Of a stretch of 45,507 nucleotides of DNA, positions 22,649 to 33,100 are shown one piece after another. The position numbers and the translations under genes are program-made. Under the pieces are notes generated by a model. The model had not been told where the DNA came from and did not search any database. It worked only from the letters and a program-made list of their open reading frames with translations. Every line of letters begins with the position of its first letter. Within the stretch, counting starts at the first letter, position 1. Source of the DNA: Thermoproteota archaeon (GTDB lineage Archaea; Thermoproteota; Thermoprotei_A; Sulfolobales; Pyrodictiaceae). The stretch covers positions 1 to 45,507 of the forward strand of contig JAADEY010000004.1 of NCBI GenBank assembly GCA_013153145.1, given 5' to 3'.

Positions 22649-23662
22649 TTGCAGCACCTAGCCACCCTGATTCACGAGGAGCTATTCAAAGCCTTCTCCA
22701 GGCTCCCCACGCCGCCACCAGGCATAGCCGAGCTAGCCAGGAGGCTAGGCATGGAGGACAGGTATGCAGCAAGACTAGTAGAACTACTCGGCGAAGACGA
22801 GGCAAGAGAACTACTAGCAGCGGGGCCGGACAGCATACACGAAACCATAAGGGTAAACACGCTCAAAGCAACGAGGCGGGCCGTCGCGGAGAGGCTCGAG
22901 AAGGAGGGCTTTAAGGTAAAGGAGTACACGCCGACACCCTACGGCCTAATCATACTAGAGAAGCCATACTCTCCAGGCGCCAGCAAGGAGTACCTCAAAG
23001 GCCTATACACGATACAGGGGCCGGCGAGCATGCAGGCAGTGCTAGCACTCCAGCCGATACCGCGCGGCAAGCCGGTACTAGACCTCTGCAGCGGGGCAGG
23101 AGTAAAAGCGACACAAATAGCCCAGCACACCAGTGCACCAATAATCAGCATAGACGTATCGCGCAGGAAACTACTAGCATTAAGGAACAACGCAGCCAGG
23201 CTGGGAACACCAAACATAGTAGCAGTGAGGGCAGACGCGGCAACCATCAAGCTAGGGGCAAGGTTTGAGAGAATACTACTCGACGCGCCATGCACCGGCG
23301 AGGGGCTAATCCCCCTGCCGAGGGGACGCAGGATAAAACGAACCCTACACGGCCTCGTAGAGAGAGTACAGCTACAAGTGGAGCTACTCCTAAACGCTGC
23401 TAGACACCTCGCCCCCGGAGGAGTACTGGTATACGCTACATGTAGCACAGCCGTGGAGGAGAACGAGTACGTGGTCTCGAAGGCCATCCAGCTAGAGGAA
23501 GGCCTCACACTCGAGCCACCACCACTAGACATAGGCTCCCCCGGCGTCAACGACTACCTAGGCCTGCCCCTAGCGGAGGAGGCCAGGTACTGCACGAGAC
23601 TCTACCCGCAGAGACACTCCACAGAGGGGTTCACCATATGCAGGCTGAGAAGGACTGCATAG
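22649..23662 (+). CDS. NSUN/RsmB-family RNA cytosine-5 methyltransferase
   Basis: 337 aa from TTG 22649. The N-terminal part is helical, followed by a short PUA-like stretch and the Rossmann SAM domain: LDLCSGAGVKATQI (motif I), LDAPCTGEG (motif IV Cys) and VYATCSTAVEENE (motif VI catalytic Cys). Both cysteines needed by the NSUN mechanism are present. The target (tRNA or rRNA) cannot be told from sequence. Overlaps the following Nip7-like gene by 25 nt. Confidence 0.92.
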   Translation: MQHLATLIHEELFKAFSRLPTPPPGIAELARRLGMEDRYAARLVELLGEDEARELLAAGPDSIHETIRVNTLKATRRAVAERLEKEGFKVKEYTPTPYGLIILEKPYSPGASKEYLKGLYTIQGPASMQAVLALQPIPRGKPVLDLCSGAGVKATQIAQHTSAPIISIDVSRRKLLALRNNAARLGTPNIVAVRADAATIKLGARFERILLDAPCTGEGLIPLPRGRRIKRTLHGLVERVQLQVELLLNAARHLAPGGVLVYATCSTAVEENEYVVSKAIQLEEGLTLEPPPLDIGSPGVNDYLGLPLAEEARYCTRLYPQRHSTEGFTICRLRRTA

Positions 23663-24147
23663 AGGCGCTAAGGCTCCTAGCAGGCCTCAGTAAATGCATA
23701 GGAGCAAACACCTCCTGGGCAAGGATAAGATGCGTTAAGGGCAGGAAGGGCATCAACCTATACCTGCACACAATAAGCCAAGAGACCCTAGAGATCCTGA
23801 AGGAAGCCGACATACTATCCTACGGGGTCCACATAGCAGTATACACTAGAGGAAGGAGGGGCAGACACATCCTCCTACCCTCCCTAGGCCTGCTAAACTA
23901 CATACGCACACCAAGAACCTACGTACGCGTGAACAGGAAGGCGGCGATACTGTTCACCTACGGCCGCGACATACTCCCAGAAGGCATCATAGAGCTGCGC
24001 AAACCCCCACGGGAATGCCCAAACATACTCCCAGTCCTCGACGAGTACGGCGAACCGATAGGATGGGGGCGGCTGAACCTAAGCCAGGGCAAGCCTATTA
24101 TAGAAAACCTGCTCGACGTAGGCTGGTATCTAAGAAGCGGGGTCTAG
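23638..24147 (+). CDS. Nip7/UPF0113-like PUA-domain protein
   Basis: 169 aa. The pre-PUA part is about 1-90. The PUA part follows with VNRKAAILFTYGRDILPEGI, VLDEYGEPIGWGRL and the C-terminal LLDVGWYLR, which match the Nip7 pattern (FLYGN, PLGFG and HQADIGEY in other members). Nip7 acts in large-subunit biogenesis in eukaryotes. Starting 25 nt inside the NSUN gene, it may help deliver that enzyme to RNA, but that is inference. Confidence 0.7.
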   Translation: MQAEKDCIEALRLLAGLSKCIGANTSWARIRCVKGRKGINLYLHTISQETLEILKEADILSYGVHIAVYTRGRRGRHILLPSLGLLNYIRTPRTYVRVNRKAAILFTYGRDILPEGIIELRKPPRECPNILPVLDEYGEPIGWGRLNLSQGKPIIENLLDVGWYLRSGV

Positions 24148-24149
24148 CC

Positions 24150-24860
24150 ATGCCATTCAATGAGGGCGACTTCGTACTCGTCAACTACACGCTCAGGATA
24201 AAGGGTACGGGGGAGGTCGTGGACACCACAGACCCCGACATAGCCAGGAAGGCAGGCATATACGATGAGGGTAAGCGTTACGGGCCGAGGCTAGTAGTCA
24301 TCGGCGAGGGTAGGCTCATCAAGGGCCTCGAGAAGGCTATAAGGGAGATGAATGTAGGCGAGAAGAAGACAGTCGAAATACCCCCCGAGGAGGCGTACGG
24401 CAAGAGAGACCCATCAAAAGTCAAGATACTACCTAGAAGCTACTTCACGAGGCAGGGTATCAGGCCCGAGCCGGGAAGAATGGTCGACATAGGCGGGAGA
24501 ACCGGGATCATAAGGAGTGTGACGGGCGGCAGAGTCGTAGTAGACTTCAACCACCCCCTGGCAGGGAAGACCCTTGAAGCAGAGATAGAGGTTGTAAAGA
24601 AGGTCGACGAGGTACCCGAGAAGGTCAAGCTCCTCCTACTACGCCGCCTACCACCGAGGATAGAGGAGGACGAGGTGGAGGTGGAGTACAAGGCGGAGTC
24701 GAAGGAGGCTATAGTCAAGCTCCCGGGCAAGATAATAGATGTCCCCGACGCACAGCTCGTTAAGAGGATAGTAGTAGACGAGGTCGCCCGGTACATACCC
24801 GAGATAGAGGACATGGAGTTCCGTGAACGCGTCCACGTGGCGCCGCCTTCGAAGAAGTAG
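24150..24860 (+). CDS. FKBP-type peptidyl-prolyl cis-trans isomerase, long archaeal form
   Basis: 236 aa from ATG 24150, 2 nt after the preceding stop; the open frame further upstream is a shadow. FKBP core: GDFVLVNYTLRIKGTGEVVDTT, then EGRLIKGLEKAIREMNVGEKKTVEIPPEEAYG (split here between residues 50 and 85). An insert-in-flap domain (VKILPRSYF ... GGRTGIIRSVTGGRVVVDFNHPLAGK) follows, with NHPLAGKTL the SlyD-like signature. The C-terminal acidic alpha/beta extension is of the long archaeal class. Cytoplasmic; no signal peptide. Confidence 0.95.
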   Translation: MPFNEGDFVLVNYTLRIKGTGEVVDTTDPDIARKAGIYDEGKRYGPRLVVIGEGRLIKGLEKAIREMNVGEKKTVEIPPEEAYGKRDPSKVKILPRSYFTRQGIRPEPGRMVDIGGRTGIIRSVTGGRVVVDFNHPLAGKTLEAEIEVVKKVDEVPEKVKLLLLRRLPPRIEEDEVEVEYKAESKEAIVKLPGKIIDVPDAQLVKRIVVDEVARYIPEIEDMEFRERVHVAPPSKK

Positions 24861-24862
24861 CC

Positions 24863-25933
24863 TTACTCTATGACCCTCGTGACCCTTGCCAGTTTTTCGG
24901 CCGCCTCCGGCGTAAGGCCCGTCTCTCCGAGGATGGTGTAGCGCTCCGGCCTAATCCTGTGCGCGAGGACGAGGGCCTTCACTATATACCTCTCCTCTAT
25001 CCCGAGCTCCCTCGCATTGACCGGCAGGCCTATGCGTTTAAGGGTGCGCCTGACCGCGAGCCACCTCCCACCATGGAGGTACATCATCATTATCGTGCCG
25101 ACGGCCACCTGCTCTCCATGCAGGGCTGGCCTGGGTGCAACCAGGTCGAGTGCATGGCTGAAGAGGTGTTCGGAGCCGCTCGCAGGCCTCGTGGAGCCCG
25201 CGATGCACATCGCGACGCCGCTGCTTATGAGGCCCTCGACGACTATCCTCGCTGCCTCGACGCCGCCCTTGGCTATGATGTCCGAGTACCTTATCACGTG
25301 CTTCGCCGAGAGGAGCGCCAGGCTTGCAGCATACTCCCCGTAGTACTCGCCCTTCAGCCTATGCGCCAGCCTCCAATCCCTCACAGCCGTCAGCTTGGCG
25401 ACGAGGTCCCCGGCACCCGCCTTCAACAGCCTCTGAGGAGCCCTAGCTATTATGGAGACGTCGGCCACCACCGCGAGCGGCGTCGCAGCCCGCACCGAGT
25501 GCGGCTTCCCAAGCCCCTTCAGCGACGCGAAGGGGGACGCTATCCCATCATGGGATGCGCTCGTCGGGACGCTCACGAAGAACGCTGAGAGCTTGTAGGC
25601 TGTGTACTTCGCGAGGTCTATAGCCTTACCGCCGCCGAAACCAATGATTATCCTGGCGCCGATCTCCCTGGCCTTCCGGAGTATCCTTGCAGCCTCGTCC
25701 AGGCTCGGCCTCTCGGCGATAACGAAGACGTAGTCCGTGTAGCCCTTAGACTTCAAGGCCTCCTCGAGCTCGCCGCCATAGAGCCGGTAGACGTGGGGCC
25801 CGGTGACGACAAGTATCCTTCCATCAAGCCCCAGCTCCCTCAGCACAGTCCCCACGACAGCTACAACGCCCTCGCCGACCACAATCTTCTTCGGCAGCTC
25901 TATGGTGTGTATGCTCGGCCCAGACATGACCAT
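24863..25933 (-). CDS. egsA: sn-Glycerol-1-phosphate dehydrogenase
   Basis: Reduces dihydroxyacetone phosphate to G1P, the step that sets archaeal lipid stereochemistry; 356 aa. [17 protein letters not shown] binds the cofactor; [24 protein letters not shown] and [13 protein letters not shown] carry the metal-ligand Asp/His residues. ATG 25933 or 25927. Divergent from the active proteasome beta gene, with a shared AT-rich element between them. Confidence 0.97.
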   Translation of the reverse strand: MVMSGPSIHTIELPKKIVVGEGVVAVVGTVLRELGLDGRILVVTGPHVYRLYGGELEEALKSKGYTDYVFVIAERPSLDEAARILRKAREIGARIIIGFGGGKAIDLAKYTAYKLSAFFVSVPTSASHDGIASPFASLKGLGKPHSVRAATPLAVVADVSIIARAPQRLLKAGAGDLVAKLTAVRDWRLAHRLKGEYYGEYAASLALLSAKHVIRYSDIIAKGGVEAARIVVEGLISSGVAMCIAGSTRPASGSEHLFSHALDLVAPRPALHGEQVAVGTIMMMYLHGGRWLAVRRTLKRIGLPVNARELGIEERYIVKALVLAHRIRPERYTILGETGLTPEAAEKLARVTRVIE

Positions 25934-25968
25934 ACCCAGGCCACTTCTGAGACTCCAGGCACCTTAGC

Positions 25969-25980
25969 ACATATTATACC
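25969..25980. promoter_or_regulatory. AT-rich element between egsA and active psmB, possibly a bidirectional promoter
   Basis: ACATATTATACC is the only AT-rich stretch in the 109-nt divergent spacer. Read either way it gives a TATA box, about 14 nt leader for egsA and about 46 nt for psmB. CCCGC/GCGGG (25991-26005) and CCAGCC/GGCTGG (26019-26031) repeats lie in the psmB leader. Confidence 0.45.
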
Positions 25981-26042
25981 TAGCCCGAGCCCCGCCCTAT
26001 GCGGGAGTGTTCTACGCCCCAGCCAGGCTGGAGGGATAGGCC

Positions 26043-26687
26043 GTGCAGAGACCATGGCATCCTGCCAGAGCTAGGCCGCCAGTCCTAAAGGGCACCACGA
26101 CGGTCGGCCTACGCCTAAGGAACCACGTGGTGCTCGGCGCCGATAGGAGGGCCACGGCGGGCTACTATGTCGCCCACAAGCACGTGAAGAAGATAGTGAA
26201 GCTCACCGACTACATGGCAATGACGACGGCAGGCCTTGTGGCGGATGCACAGGTGCTGGCCGAGTGGGTTAGGACGAGGGCACGGCTATACGAGATGGAG
26301 ACCAGGAAGAGGATGCCCGTATCCGTAGCCGCAAACCTGCTAGCCTCAATACTCCTCACGAGCAGGAGGCAGTACTTCATGCCCTACTTCGTCCAGCTCA
26401 TCCTCGGGGGCTATGATACAGCCCCCAGGCTCTACAGCCTAGACCTATACGGGACGATAACCGAGGAGAGGTACATAGCGACTGGATCCGGCTCCGTGAC
26501 CGCGATAGGCCTCATAGAGGACGAGTACGACGAGAACATGCCCGTCGAGAAGGCTGTTGACCTCGTCCGCAGAGCCATACTCTCATCCATAAGGAGGGAC
26601 GCCTTCACGGGCAACGGGATAGACGTCGTAGTCATAGGCCCGAAGGGCATCATAGAGAAGAGCTTCGAGGTTAAAGCAAAGTTTTAG
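26043..26687 (+). CDS. psmB: Proteasome beta subunit, active
   Basis: Proteolytic 20S subunit, 214 aa. A 17-residue propeptide ends in Lys-Gly and the processed Thr18 becomes Thr1 (KG|TTTVG). Asp34 is Asp17 (GADRRAT) and Lys50 is Lys33, so the catalytic triad is complete. GSGSVTAIGLIEDEY is the beta-type signature. GTG start. A strong hairpin follows its stop. It lies upstream of FttA. Contrast with the beta-like subunit at 18564, which lacks Thr1. Confidence 0.96.
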   Translation: MQRPWHPARARPPVLKGTTTVGLRLRNHVVLGADRRATAGYYVAHKHVKKIVKLTDYMAMTTAGLVADAQVLAEWVRTRARLYEMETRKRMPVSVAANLLASILLTSRRQYFMPYFVQLILGGYDTAPRLYSLDLYGTITEERYIATGSGSVTAIGLIEDEYDENMPVEKAVDLVRRAILSSIRRDAFTGNGIDVVVIGPKGIIEKSFEVKAKF

Positions 26688-26701
26688 ACCCAGTAGATGC
26701 A

Positions 26702-26726
26702 GGAGGGCTACCCGAGGAAGCCCTCC
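26702..26726 (+). terminator. Hairpin after active psmB
   Basis: Perfect GGAGGGCT/AGCCCTCC arms with a 9-nt loop, 15 nt after the psmB stop. No U-tract, so it may be a processing or stability element instead. The rest of the 135-nt gap to FttA shows no box of note. Confidence 0.4.
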
Positions 26727-26822
26727 ACCTCGCCCCCCGCCGCGTTCTCGCCGGAGGGCGTGTTTCTAGCCTTGGAGACCTCGGCCTCCCACGAGTCATG
26801 GAGTAAGGGTAGGTGGTAGGGT

Positions 26823-28766
26823 GTGTACAAGCGTAGCAATACTAGAGTGATAGCACTGACGATAATGAAGTACATGCCGCGCGATGCCGGGATAACGAGG
26901 ATAGAGTTTGAGGGGCCCGAGATAGCGATATACGTGAAGAACCCAGCCGTGATAGTCAACCAGCCCGAGATAGTGAGGAAGATAGCAAAGGAGCTCAAGA
27001 AGAGGATAGTCATAAGGACAGACCCCTCAATAAGGCTAGACAAGAAAGAGACGAAGAAAAGGATACTGGAGCTCGTGCCGAAGGAGGCAGGCATAGACGA
27101 GAACAACATACTCTTCGACGACGTCCTAGGAGAAGTGATAGTCAAGGCTAAGAAGGTCGGCCTAGTATACGGCAAGGGTAGATCGATCTACAACCGCATA
27201 CTCATAGAGACTGGCTGGAGGCTAAACGTCGTAAGGAGGGTTGACAACGAGCCGCAGATACTACGCACAGTGATAGGATACCTCCTCAGCAAGAGCAGCT
27301 ACCGGCTAAACGTGCTCCGCTCAGTCGGCGAGCGCATACACCGCGGAGTAGTGTTCGAGAACAGGTATGTGAGGATAACTGCACTCGGAGGCTTCATGGA
27401 GGTAGGGAGGTCGGCGATCCTCGTCGAGACGAGCGAGAGCAAGATACTCCTAGACGTAGGCATAAACCCCGCCGCGATAGGCTCATACAACATGTACCCC
27501 CGCCTAGACATAGATAGCCTCAAGATAGAGGAGCTGGACGCAGTCATAGTCACACATGCACACCTAGACCACATGGGGCTCGTACCCTACCTCTTCAAGT
27601 ACGGATACCGCGGCCCCGTATACGTGACCAAGCCGACCAGGGACTTAATGATACTGTCACAGACAGACCTCCTAAACATACTGCAGGCGAGCGGGAAGAG
27701 GCTCCCCTATGACCAGCACCAGATAAAGACCATGGTGCTCCACACCATACCCCTAGACTACGGCGAGGTCACCGACATAGCGCCGGACGTGAAGCTCACA
27801 TTCTTCAAGGCCGGCCACATCCTCGGCTCAGCCATGGTACACCTCCACATAGGCGACGGGCTCCACAACATAGTATACACCGGCGACTTCAAGTACGGGA
27901 GGACACGCCTCCTAGACAAGGCCGACGACACGTTCCCAAGGGTTGAGACCCTCATAATGGAGAGCACCTACGGGAACACCGAGCAGAAGAGGAGGGCCGA
28001 GGCAGAGTTCGACCTACTGAGCATAATAAGCGAGACGATAAACAGTGGCGGGAAGGTGCTCATACCGGTACTAGCAGTTGGCAGGGCGCAGGAGATACTC
28101 CTAGTCATAGCAGACGCTATAAGGAAGAAGATACTCCCCGAGGTACACGTCTACATAGACGGCATGATAGACGCCGTGACAGCCATCCACCTCCTATACC
28201 CGGAGCTGCTCTCAACACACCTGCGTGAACGCATCTTCCGCGGAGAGAACCCCTTCGACGCACCATTCATAGCGAAGGTGAAGAGCAGGAGCGAGAGGGA
28301 GAGCATAGCGAAGGGCCCCGAGCCATGCATAATCCTGGCTACATCCGGTATGCTCCAGGGAGGGCCTTCAGTAGAGTACCTCTACTACCTCGCGCCAGAC
28401 CCGAAGAACACACTGATATTCGTCAGCTACCAGGTCAAGGGCACCCTCGGCAGACAGATAAAGGATGGGGCCAGAGACATCTCCCTCGTGAGCCCGGAGG
28501 GCAGGCTCGAGCTTGTCAAGGTGAGGATGAAGGTTAGGAGCGTTGAAGGCTTCTCCGGCCACTCCGATAGGAGGCAGCTGCTAGCATTCCTGGCGAACAT
28601 AAAGCCCAAGCCTAGGAGGATAATACTGAACCACGGAGAGCCAGCGGCCATAAAGTCGCTTGCAAACACGATTAGGAGGAGGGCACAGCACCTAGGCCTA
28701 CCGGCGGGCGTCGAGGTGTATACTCCAAGCATACTCGACAGCATAAGGGTCGCTGGTGTCGCCTAG
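26823..28766 (+). CDS. fttA: FttA/aCPSF1, beta-CASP ribonuclease and transcription termination factor
   Basis: Cleaves nascent RNA and ends transcription; 647 aa. KH-type RNA-binding domains fill about 1-150. The metallo-beta-lactamase core has ITALGGFMEVGRSA and THAHLDHMG (HxHxDH, about 244-252), then GHILGSAMVHL and VYTGDFKYG. The beta-CASP part has ESTYG, LIPVLAVGRAQE, and later FSGHSDRRQLL and LNHGE. GTG start at 26823 with GGTGG 7 nt upstream. Located between psmB and the MCT-1-like gene. Confidence 0.97.
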   Translation: MYKRSNTRVIALTIMKYMPRDAGITRIEFEGPEIAIYVKNPAVIVNQPEIVRKIAKELKKRIVIRTDPSIRLDKKETKKRILELVPKEAGIDENNILFDDVLGEVIVKAKKVGLVYGKGRSIYNRILIETGWRLNVVRRVDNEPQILRTVIGYLLSKSSYRLNVLRSVGERIHRGVVFENRYVRITALGGFMEVGRSAILVETSESKILLDVGINPAAIGSYNMYPRLDIDSLKIEELDAVIVTHAHLDHMGLVPYLFKYGYRGPVYVTKPTRDLMILSQTDLLNILQASGKRLPYDQHQIKTMVLHTIPLDYGEVTDIAPDVKLTFFKAGHILGSAMVHLHIGDGLHNIVYTGDFKYGRTRLLDKADDTFPRVETLIMESTYGNTEQKRRAEAEFDLLSIISETINSGGKVLIPVLAVGRAQEILLVIADAIRKKILPEVHVYIDGMIDAVTAIHLLYPELLSTHLRERIFRGENPFDAPFIAKVKSRSERESIAKGPEPCIILATSGMLQGGPSVEYLYYLAPDPKNTLIFVSYQVKGTLGRQIKDGARDISLVSPEGRLELVKVRMKVRSVEGFSGHSDRRQLLAFLANIKPKPRRIILNHGEPAAIKSLANTIRRRAQHLGLPAGVEVYTPSILDSIRVAGVA

Positions 28767-29251
28767 AGGCCCTTAAACATCCTCCAATACCTGTCCCCAA
28801 CGTGGTGTAGGCACTTAGACACCCTGCCCCTCTCCATAGCCTTTATCTCCTCGCTGCTGTAGAGGGATCTATGCACCGCCAAGGGTAGGCGGTGGTTAGG
28901 GTCAACGATAACCACTATAGCCCCCCTATCGAAGTCCCCGCCAACCTCAACTATGCCCGGCCTCATGAGGTCGGCCCCCCTCGATATAGGCCTCACAGCC
29001 CCCTCGTCGACGACTATGTAGGGCAACCAGCCCCTATACCCCCGCTTAAGCAGGTAGAAGAGGAGCGGGATGAGCGTGCCGTCGCCCGCCTCGTAGAAGG
29101 CCGGGATGCCGTCGATGAGGTATGCCTTCACATCCTCCTCCACAACGACCTCTATCCTTGCATCCCTACCTATGCCTAGTCCAGGGTATAGGCTGGAGAG
29201 CCTCTCAAGAAGCCTCTTCCTCTCACTCTTGGATATAACCCATCTACGCAT
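28763..29251 (-). CDS. MCT-1-like PUA-domain protein
   Basis: 162 aa. An N-terminal DUF1947-like domain ([20 protein letters not shown]) is followed by a PUA domain, about 75-155: [30 protein letters not shown] and [11 protein letters not shown]. Archaeal homologue of eukaryotic MCTS1, which with DENR works in translation re-initiation and ribosome recycling. Convergent with FttA, overlapping its stop by 4 nt. Confidence 0.88.
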   Translation of the reverse strand: MRRWVISKSERKRLLERLSSLYPGLGIGRDARIEVVVEEDVKAYLIDGIPAFYEAGDGTLIPLLFYLLKRGYRGWLPYIVVDEGAVRPISRGADLMRPGIVEVGGDFDRGAIVVIVDPNHRLPLAVHRSLYSSEEIKAMERGRVSKCLHHVGDRYWRMFKGL

Positions 29252-29286
29252 ACCCCTTCTCCTCCCAGCTCAGCGTTCAACGTAAG

Positions 29287-29294
29287 CTTAAAAT
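29287..29294 (+). promoter_or_regulatory. Promoter of SmAP-L37e
   Basis: CTTAAAAT, about 45 nt before the SmAP ATG. The predicted start site near 29316 leaves room for the GAGGGGA ribosome binding site (about 29319-29325). Confidence 0.5.
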
Positions 29295-29335
29295 CGGCTC
29301 AGCCGGCCCCTAGGCGCCGAGGGGAAGAACTAGTA

Positions 29336-29569
29336 ATGGGCGAGACCACCCATAAGGTTCTCGCAGAGAACCTCGGGAACACCGTCCTGGTGAAGCTGAA
29401 GGGAGGCAGGGAGGTCCGTGGGAGGCTCAAGAGCTTCGACCAGCACTTGAACCTGGTCCTCGAGAACGCCGAGGAGATACGCAGCGACGGCTCGACGAAG
29501 AAGCTCGGAACAATAGTGATAAGGGGGGACAACGTGATGCTCGTCTCCCCAGCACCGTTCGCGGGGTGA
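29336..29569 (+). CDS. Sm-like archaeal protein (SmAP)
   Basis: 77 aa, one Sm fold: Sm1 motif [29 protein letters not shown] and Sm2 motif [14 protein letters not shown] (here read as separate strands). Forms RNA-binding heptamers. ATG start. Co-transcribed with L37e, 7 nt downstream, as in many archaea. Confidence 0.96.
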   Translation: MGETTHKVLAENLGNTVLVKLKGGREVRGRLKSFDQHLNLVLENAEEIRSDGSTKKLGTIVIRGDNVMLVSPAPFAG

Positions 29570-29576
29570 GTAGGCC

Positions 29577-29765
29577 GTGACCAAGGGAACACCCTCCTTC
29601 GGCAAGATGGGTAAAGGGAAGACGCACATCCGCTGCCGCCGCTGCGGGCGCCACGCCTTCAACGTCGCCAAGGGCTACTGCGCCGCCTGCGGGTTCGGCC
29701 GCTCGAAGAGGATTAGGAGGTACTCCTGGCAGCACAAGAAAGTGAACAGGGTTAGGATAAGGTAG
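29577..29765 (+). CDS. rpl37e: Large ribosomal subunit protein L37e
   Basis: 62 aa with a zinc finger: Cys20/Cys23 (CRRCG) and Cys34/Cys37 (CAACG), and the family phrases [19 protein letters not shown] and [15 protein letters not shown] start, with the GGGGTGAG binding site overlapping the SmAP stop. Confidence 0.96.
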   Translation: MTKGTPSFGKMGKGKTHIRCRRCGRHAFNVAKGYCAACGFGRSKRIRRYSWQHKKVNRVRIR

Positions 29766-29810
29766 CGGCTGGAGCTATTTAGACTTGAATCCCCCGGCAC
29801 GGAGCCATGC

Positions 29811-29818
29811 TATATAAT
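29811..29818 (+). promoter_or_regulatory. Promoter of the RNA polymerase operon
   Basis: TATATAAT, the strongest TATA box in the window, in the 93-nt spacer after L37e. The start site is predicted near 29841, 18 nt before the rpo5 ATG. Confidence 0.65.
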
Positions 29819-29819
29819 A

Positions 29820-29834
29820 GGGTGTATTACACCC
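29820..29834. promoter_or_regulatory. 15-bp palindrome between TATA box and start site of the RNA polymerase operon
   Basis: GGGTGTA and TACACCC arms around a single T, beginning 1 nt after the TATATAAT box. A repressor bound here would block the polymerase. No candidate regulator is seen. Confidence 0.4.
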
Positions 29835-29858
29835 CTAGCTGAGAGGGAAGGACTGGTT

Positions 29859-30119
29859 ATGGCTAGGAGCAAGCAGCAGAAGAGGAAATTCAATATTCTC
29901 GAACACGAGCTAGTCCCCCGCCACGAGATAGTGCCCCCCGACGAGGCTATCCGGATCCTACGCGAGCTCGGCGTCAAGCCCGAGCAGCTCCCATGGATAA
30001 GGGTCACAGACCCGGTCGTCCGCGCCATCGGCGCCAAGCCGGGCGACATTATACGCATATACCGTAAGAGCCCCACGGCCGGGGAGATAGTTGTATACCG
30101 GTACGTGGTGGGCTACTAG
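29859..30119 (+). CDS. rpoH: DNA-directed RNA polymerase subunit Rpo5 (H)
   Basis: 86 aa, homologous to the C-terminal domain of eukaryotic RPB5. [16 protein letters not shown] and [26 protein letters not shown] are the signatures. First gene of the operon rpo5-B-A'-A''. Confidence 0.97.
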   Translation: MARSKQQKRKFNILEHELVPRHEIVPPDEAIRILRELGVKPEQLPWIRVTDPVVRAIGAKPGDIIRIYRKSPTAGEIVVYRYVVGY

Positions 30120-30173
30120 CCCAGATCCTCGTATACGCGGTAGAAGCCACTCGCGCCCCAGGAGGGAGGTGTG

Positions 30174-33100
30174 ATGGCGGCTGCACAGCAGTTTCCAACC
30201 CCGGATGACCGCTGGCTCGTCATGAAGGCGTTCTTCGACGAATATGGGCTTGTAAGGCACCATATCAACTCGTTTAACAGGTTCTTGGATAACGAGTTGT
30301 CGAAGATAGTGAAGGAGTTCGGCACCATATCGACGCTTCGAGGAGAGTACGAGGTAAGGCTTGAGGATGTGAAGCTCGGCGAGCCCGTGATACTTGAGGC
30401 GAGCATGGCGACGCACGCAGCCGTGACGCCGATGGAGTGCAGGATAAGGGATCTCACCTATGCAGCCCCGATAAAGGTCAGGGTTACTATCGTCGAGAAC
30501 GGGGTGGAGAGGGAGCCGGAGGAGGCGACGATAGGCTACCTACCCATAATGCTCCGCTCAAAGGCAGACCCACTAGCCGCATGCTTCTACGAGGGGAGGC
30601 CGGAGGAGGAGTGCATAGAGAGGCTCGTCGAGGCGGGCGAGGACCCGAAGGACCCGGGAGGCTACTTCATCATCAACGGCTCCGAGAGAGTAGTCGTTAT
30701 GCAGGAGGATCAAGCGCTTAACAGGATACTTGTCGACAAGGCTAGGGCCGGTACAAGCGCCCTCTACACGGCTAAGGTTATCTCGGCGCATGCCGGTGTG
30801 AGGTATCAGCTCATACTAGACATGCATAAGGATGGCACGCTCCAGGTCTCCATGACCAGGGCCCTCGGCAAGATACCCTTCGTAGTCCTCATGAGGGCCC
30901 TGGGCCTCGAGAAGGATCTAGACATAACGCTTGCCGTTAGCCCCGACCCGGAGATAAGGAACCTGCTCATACCCTCGCTTGAGCAGGTAAGAGCGATATC
31001 CACCGTTGAGGATGCACTTGACTTCATAGGGAGCAGGTTCAGGGAGGGTATTGGTAAGCCGAGGGAGCAGCGTATAAGGATAGCTGAGAGGGTTCTCGAC
31101 ACACTCCTACTCCCCCACTTGGGTACGAGGAAGGAGGACAGGATTAAGAAGGCAATATTCCTGGGCCAGATGGCCAACAAGCTGCTAGAGTTCGTGCTCG
31201 GGAGGAGGGGGCCCGACGACAAGGACCACTACGCCAACAAGCGTATACTCCTCGCAGGCGACCTGGTCGCGATAGTGTTCAGGGTAGCGATGAGAGTACT
31301 TGCCAACGATATAAGGCAGCAGCTAGAGAGGGCTAGGAGCAGGGGCAGGAAGGTAGCCCCGAGGCTCCTCATAAGGCAGGACATAATAACGAACCGCGTG
31401 CGTGAGGCGCTTGCAACAGGCAACTGGCCGGGCCAGAGGACTGGTGTGAGCCAGATACTTGACCGCACCAACTGGCTCTCAATGCTCAGCCACCTCAGGA
31501 GGGTCATATCACCGCTCAGCAGGAGCCAGCCACACTTCGAGGCAAGAGACGTCCATGGAACCCAGTGGGGCAGGATCTGTCCATTCGAGACCCCGGAGGG
31601 CCCCAACTGTGGACTAGTCAAGAACCTCGCCGTCTCGGCATACATCTCCGCCGGCGTCGACGAGGAAGTTGTAGAGAAGATACTCAAGGAGGAGCTCGGG
31701 GTACAGGACGCTGTAGAGGTGTTCAAGAAGGTCCTCGAGCTCGGAGACTACCCGCCGGAGATAGCTGCATCAGCCAAGGTGTTCCTCAACGGGAGGCTCG
31801 TCGGCTACCACCCCGACGGCGAGTGGCTCGTAAACACGCTTAGGAGGCTGCGCCGCAACGGGAAGATACCGCCCGAGGTCAGCGTCTCGCTTTACAGGAC
31901 TGACAAGATATACGAGGTCTACATAAACACTGACCCAGGCAGGGTGCTGCGCCCGGTCTTCGTCGTCGAGAACGGGGAGCTGAAGTACAAGCCGGAGCAC
32001 GCCGAGAAGCTGAGGAAGGGCGAGTGGAAGTTCTCAGACCTCCTCAAGCACGGCATAGTCGAGCTCCTAGACCCCGAGGAAGAGGAGAACGCTTACATAG
32101 CGATAAACCCCGAGGATCTCACGAAGGAGCACACCCACATGGAGATATGGCCCGCGGGCATCTTCAGCGTGACGGCCTCAACCATACCCTACGCGGAGCA
32201 CAACCAGGCGCCTAGGAACACCTACCAGGCAGCAATGGCCAAGCAGGCCCTAGGCATATACGCGATAAACTACCAGGTCAGGGTGGATACCAGGGGCCAC
32301 CTCCTCCACTACCCCGAGAAGCCCCTCGTGCAGACAAGGATGCTCGACGTAATGGGGTTCAATGAGAGGCCCGCCGGCCACAACGCCATAGTGGCCGTGA
32401 TGTCGTTCACGGGCTACAACATAGAGGACGCAATAATAATGAACAAGTCCTCCGTGGAGAGGGGCTTCGCCAGGAGCACCTTCTTCCGCCTCTACCAGGC
32501 CGAGGAGCGCCGCTACATGGGAGGCCTCACCGACCGCATAGAGATACCGGAGACCGGTGTTGAGGGGGCGAAGCCGCCAGAGCTGTACAGCAAGCTTGAT
32601 GCCGACGGCATCGTGAGCCCCGAGGTTCATGTGAGGGGCGGCGAGATACTCATAGGGAAGACGAGCCCGCCGAGGTTCATGGAGGAGTACCGCGAGTTCG
32701 GCACGGTAGCTGCAAGGAGGAGGGACACCTCCATACCGATGAGGTATGGTGAGAAGGGGGTAGTAGACACAGTCCTCATAACCGAGAACATTGAGGGCTT
32801 CAAGCTCGTCAAGGTGAAGGTCAGGGATCTGAGGATACCCGAGCTGGGAGACAAGTTCGCGTCGAGGCATGGACAGAAGGGAGTCATAGGCATGCTCATA
32901 CCGGAGTACGACATGCCCTTCACGGAGGACGGCATAACCCCCGACATAATCATAAACCCGCACGCCTTCCCATCACGTATGACCCTTGGACAGATGCTCG
33001 AGACGATTGCAGGCAAGTACGCCGCCCTGGCAGCAAGGTTCGTCGACGGCACACCCTTCGCCAAGGAGCCCCTGGAGAACATAAGGATCGGTCTGCTGAG

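Noticed and set aside
24015-24149. Upstream extension of the FKBP frame
   Set aside because: Overlaps the Nip7-like gene and lacks FKBP similarity; ATG at 24150 follows the preceding stop by 2 nt.
31229-31726. Frame opposite rpoB
   Set aside because: Antisense to invariant RNA polymerase sequence; Ser/Leu-rich shadow.
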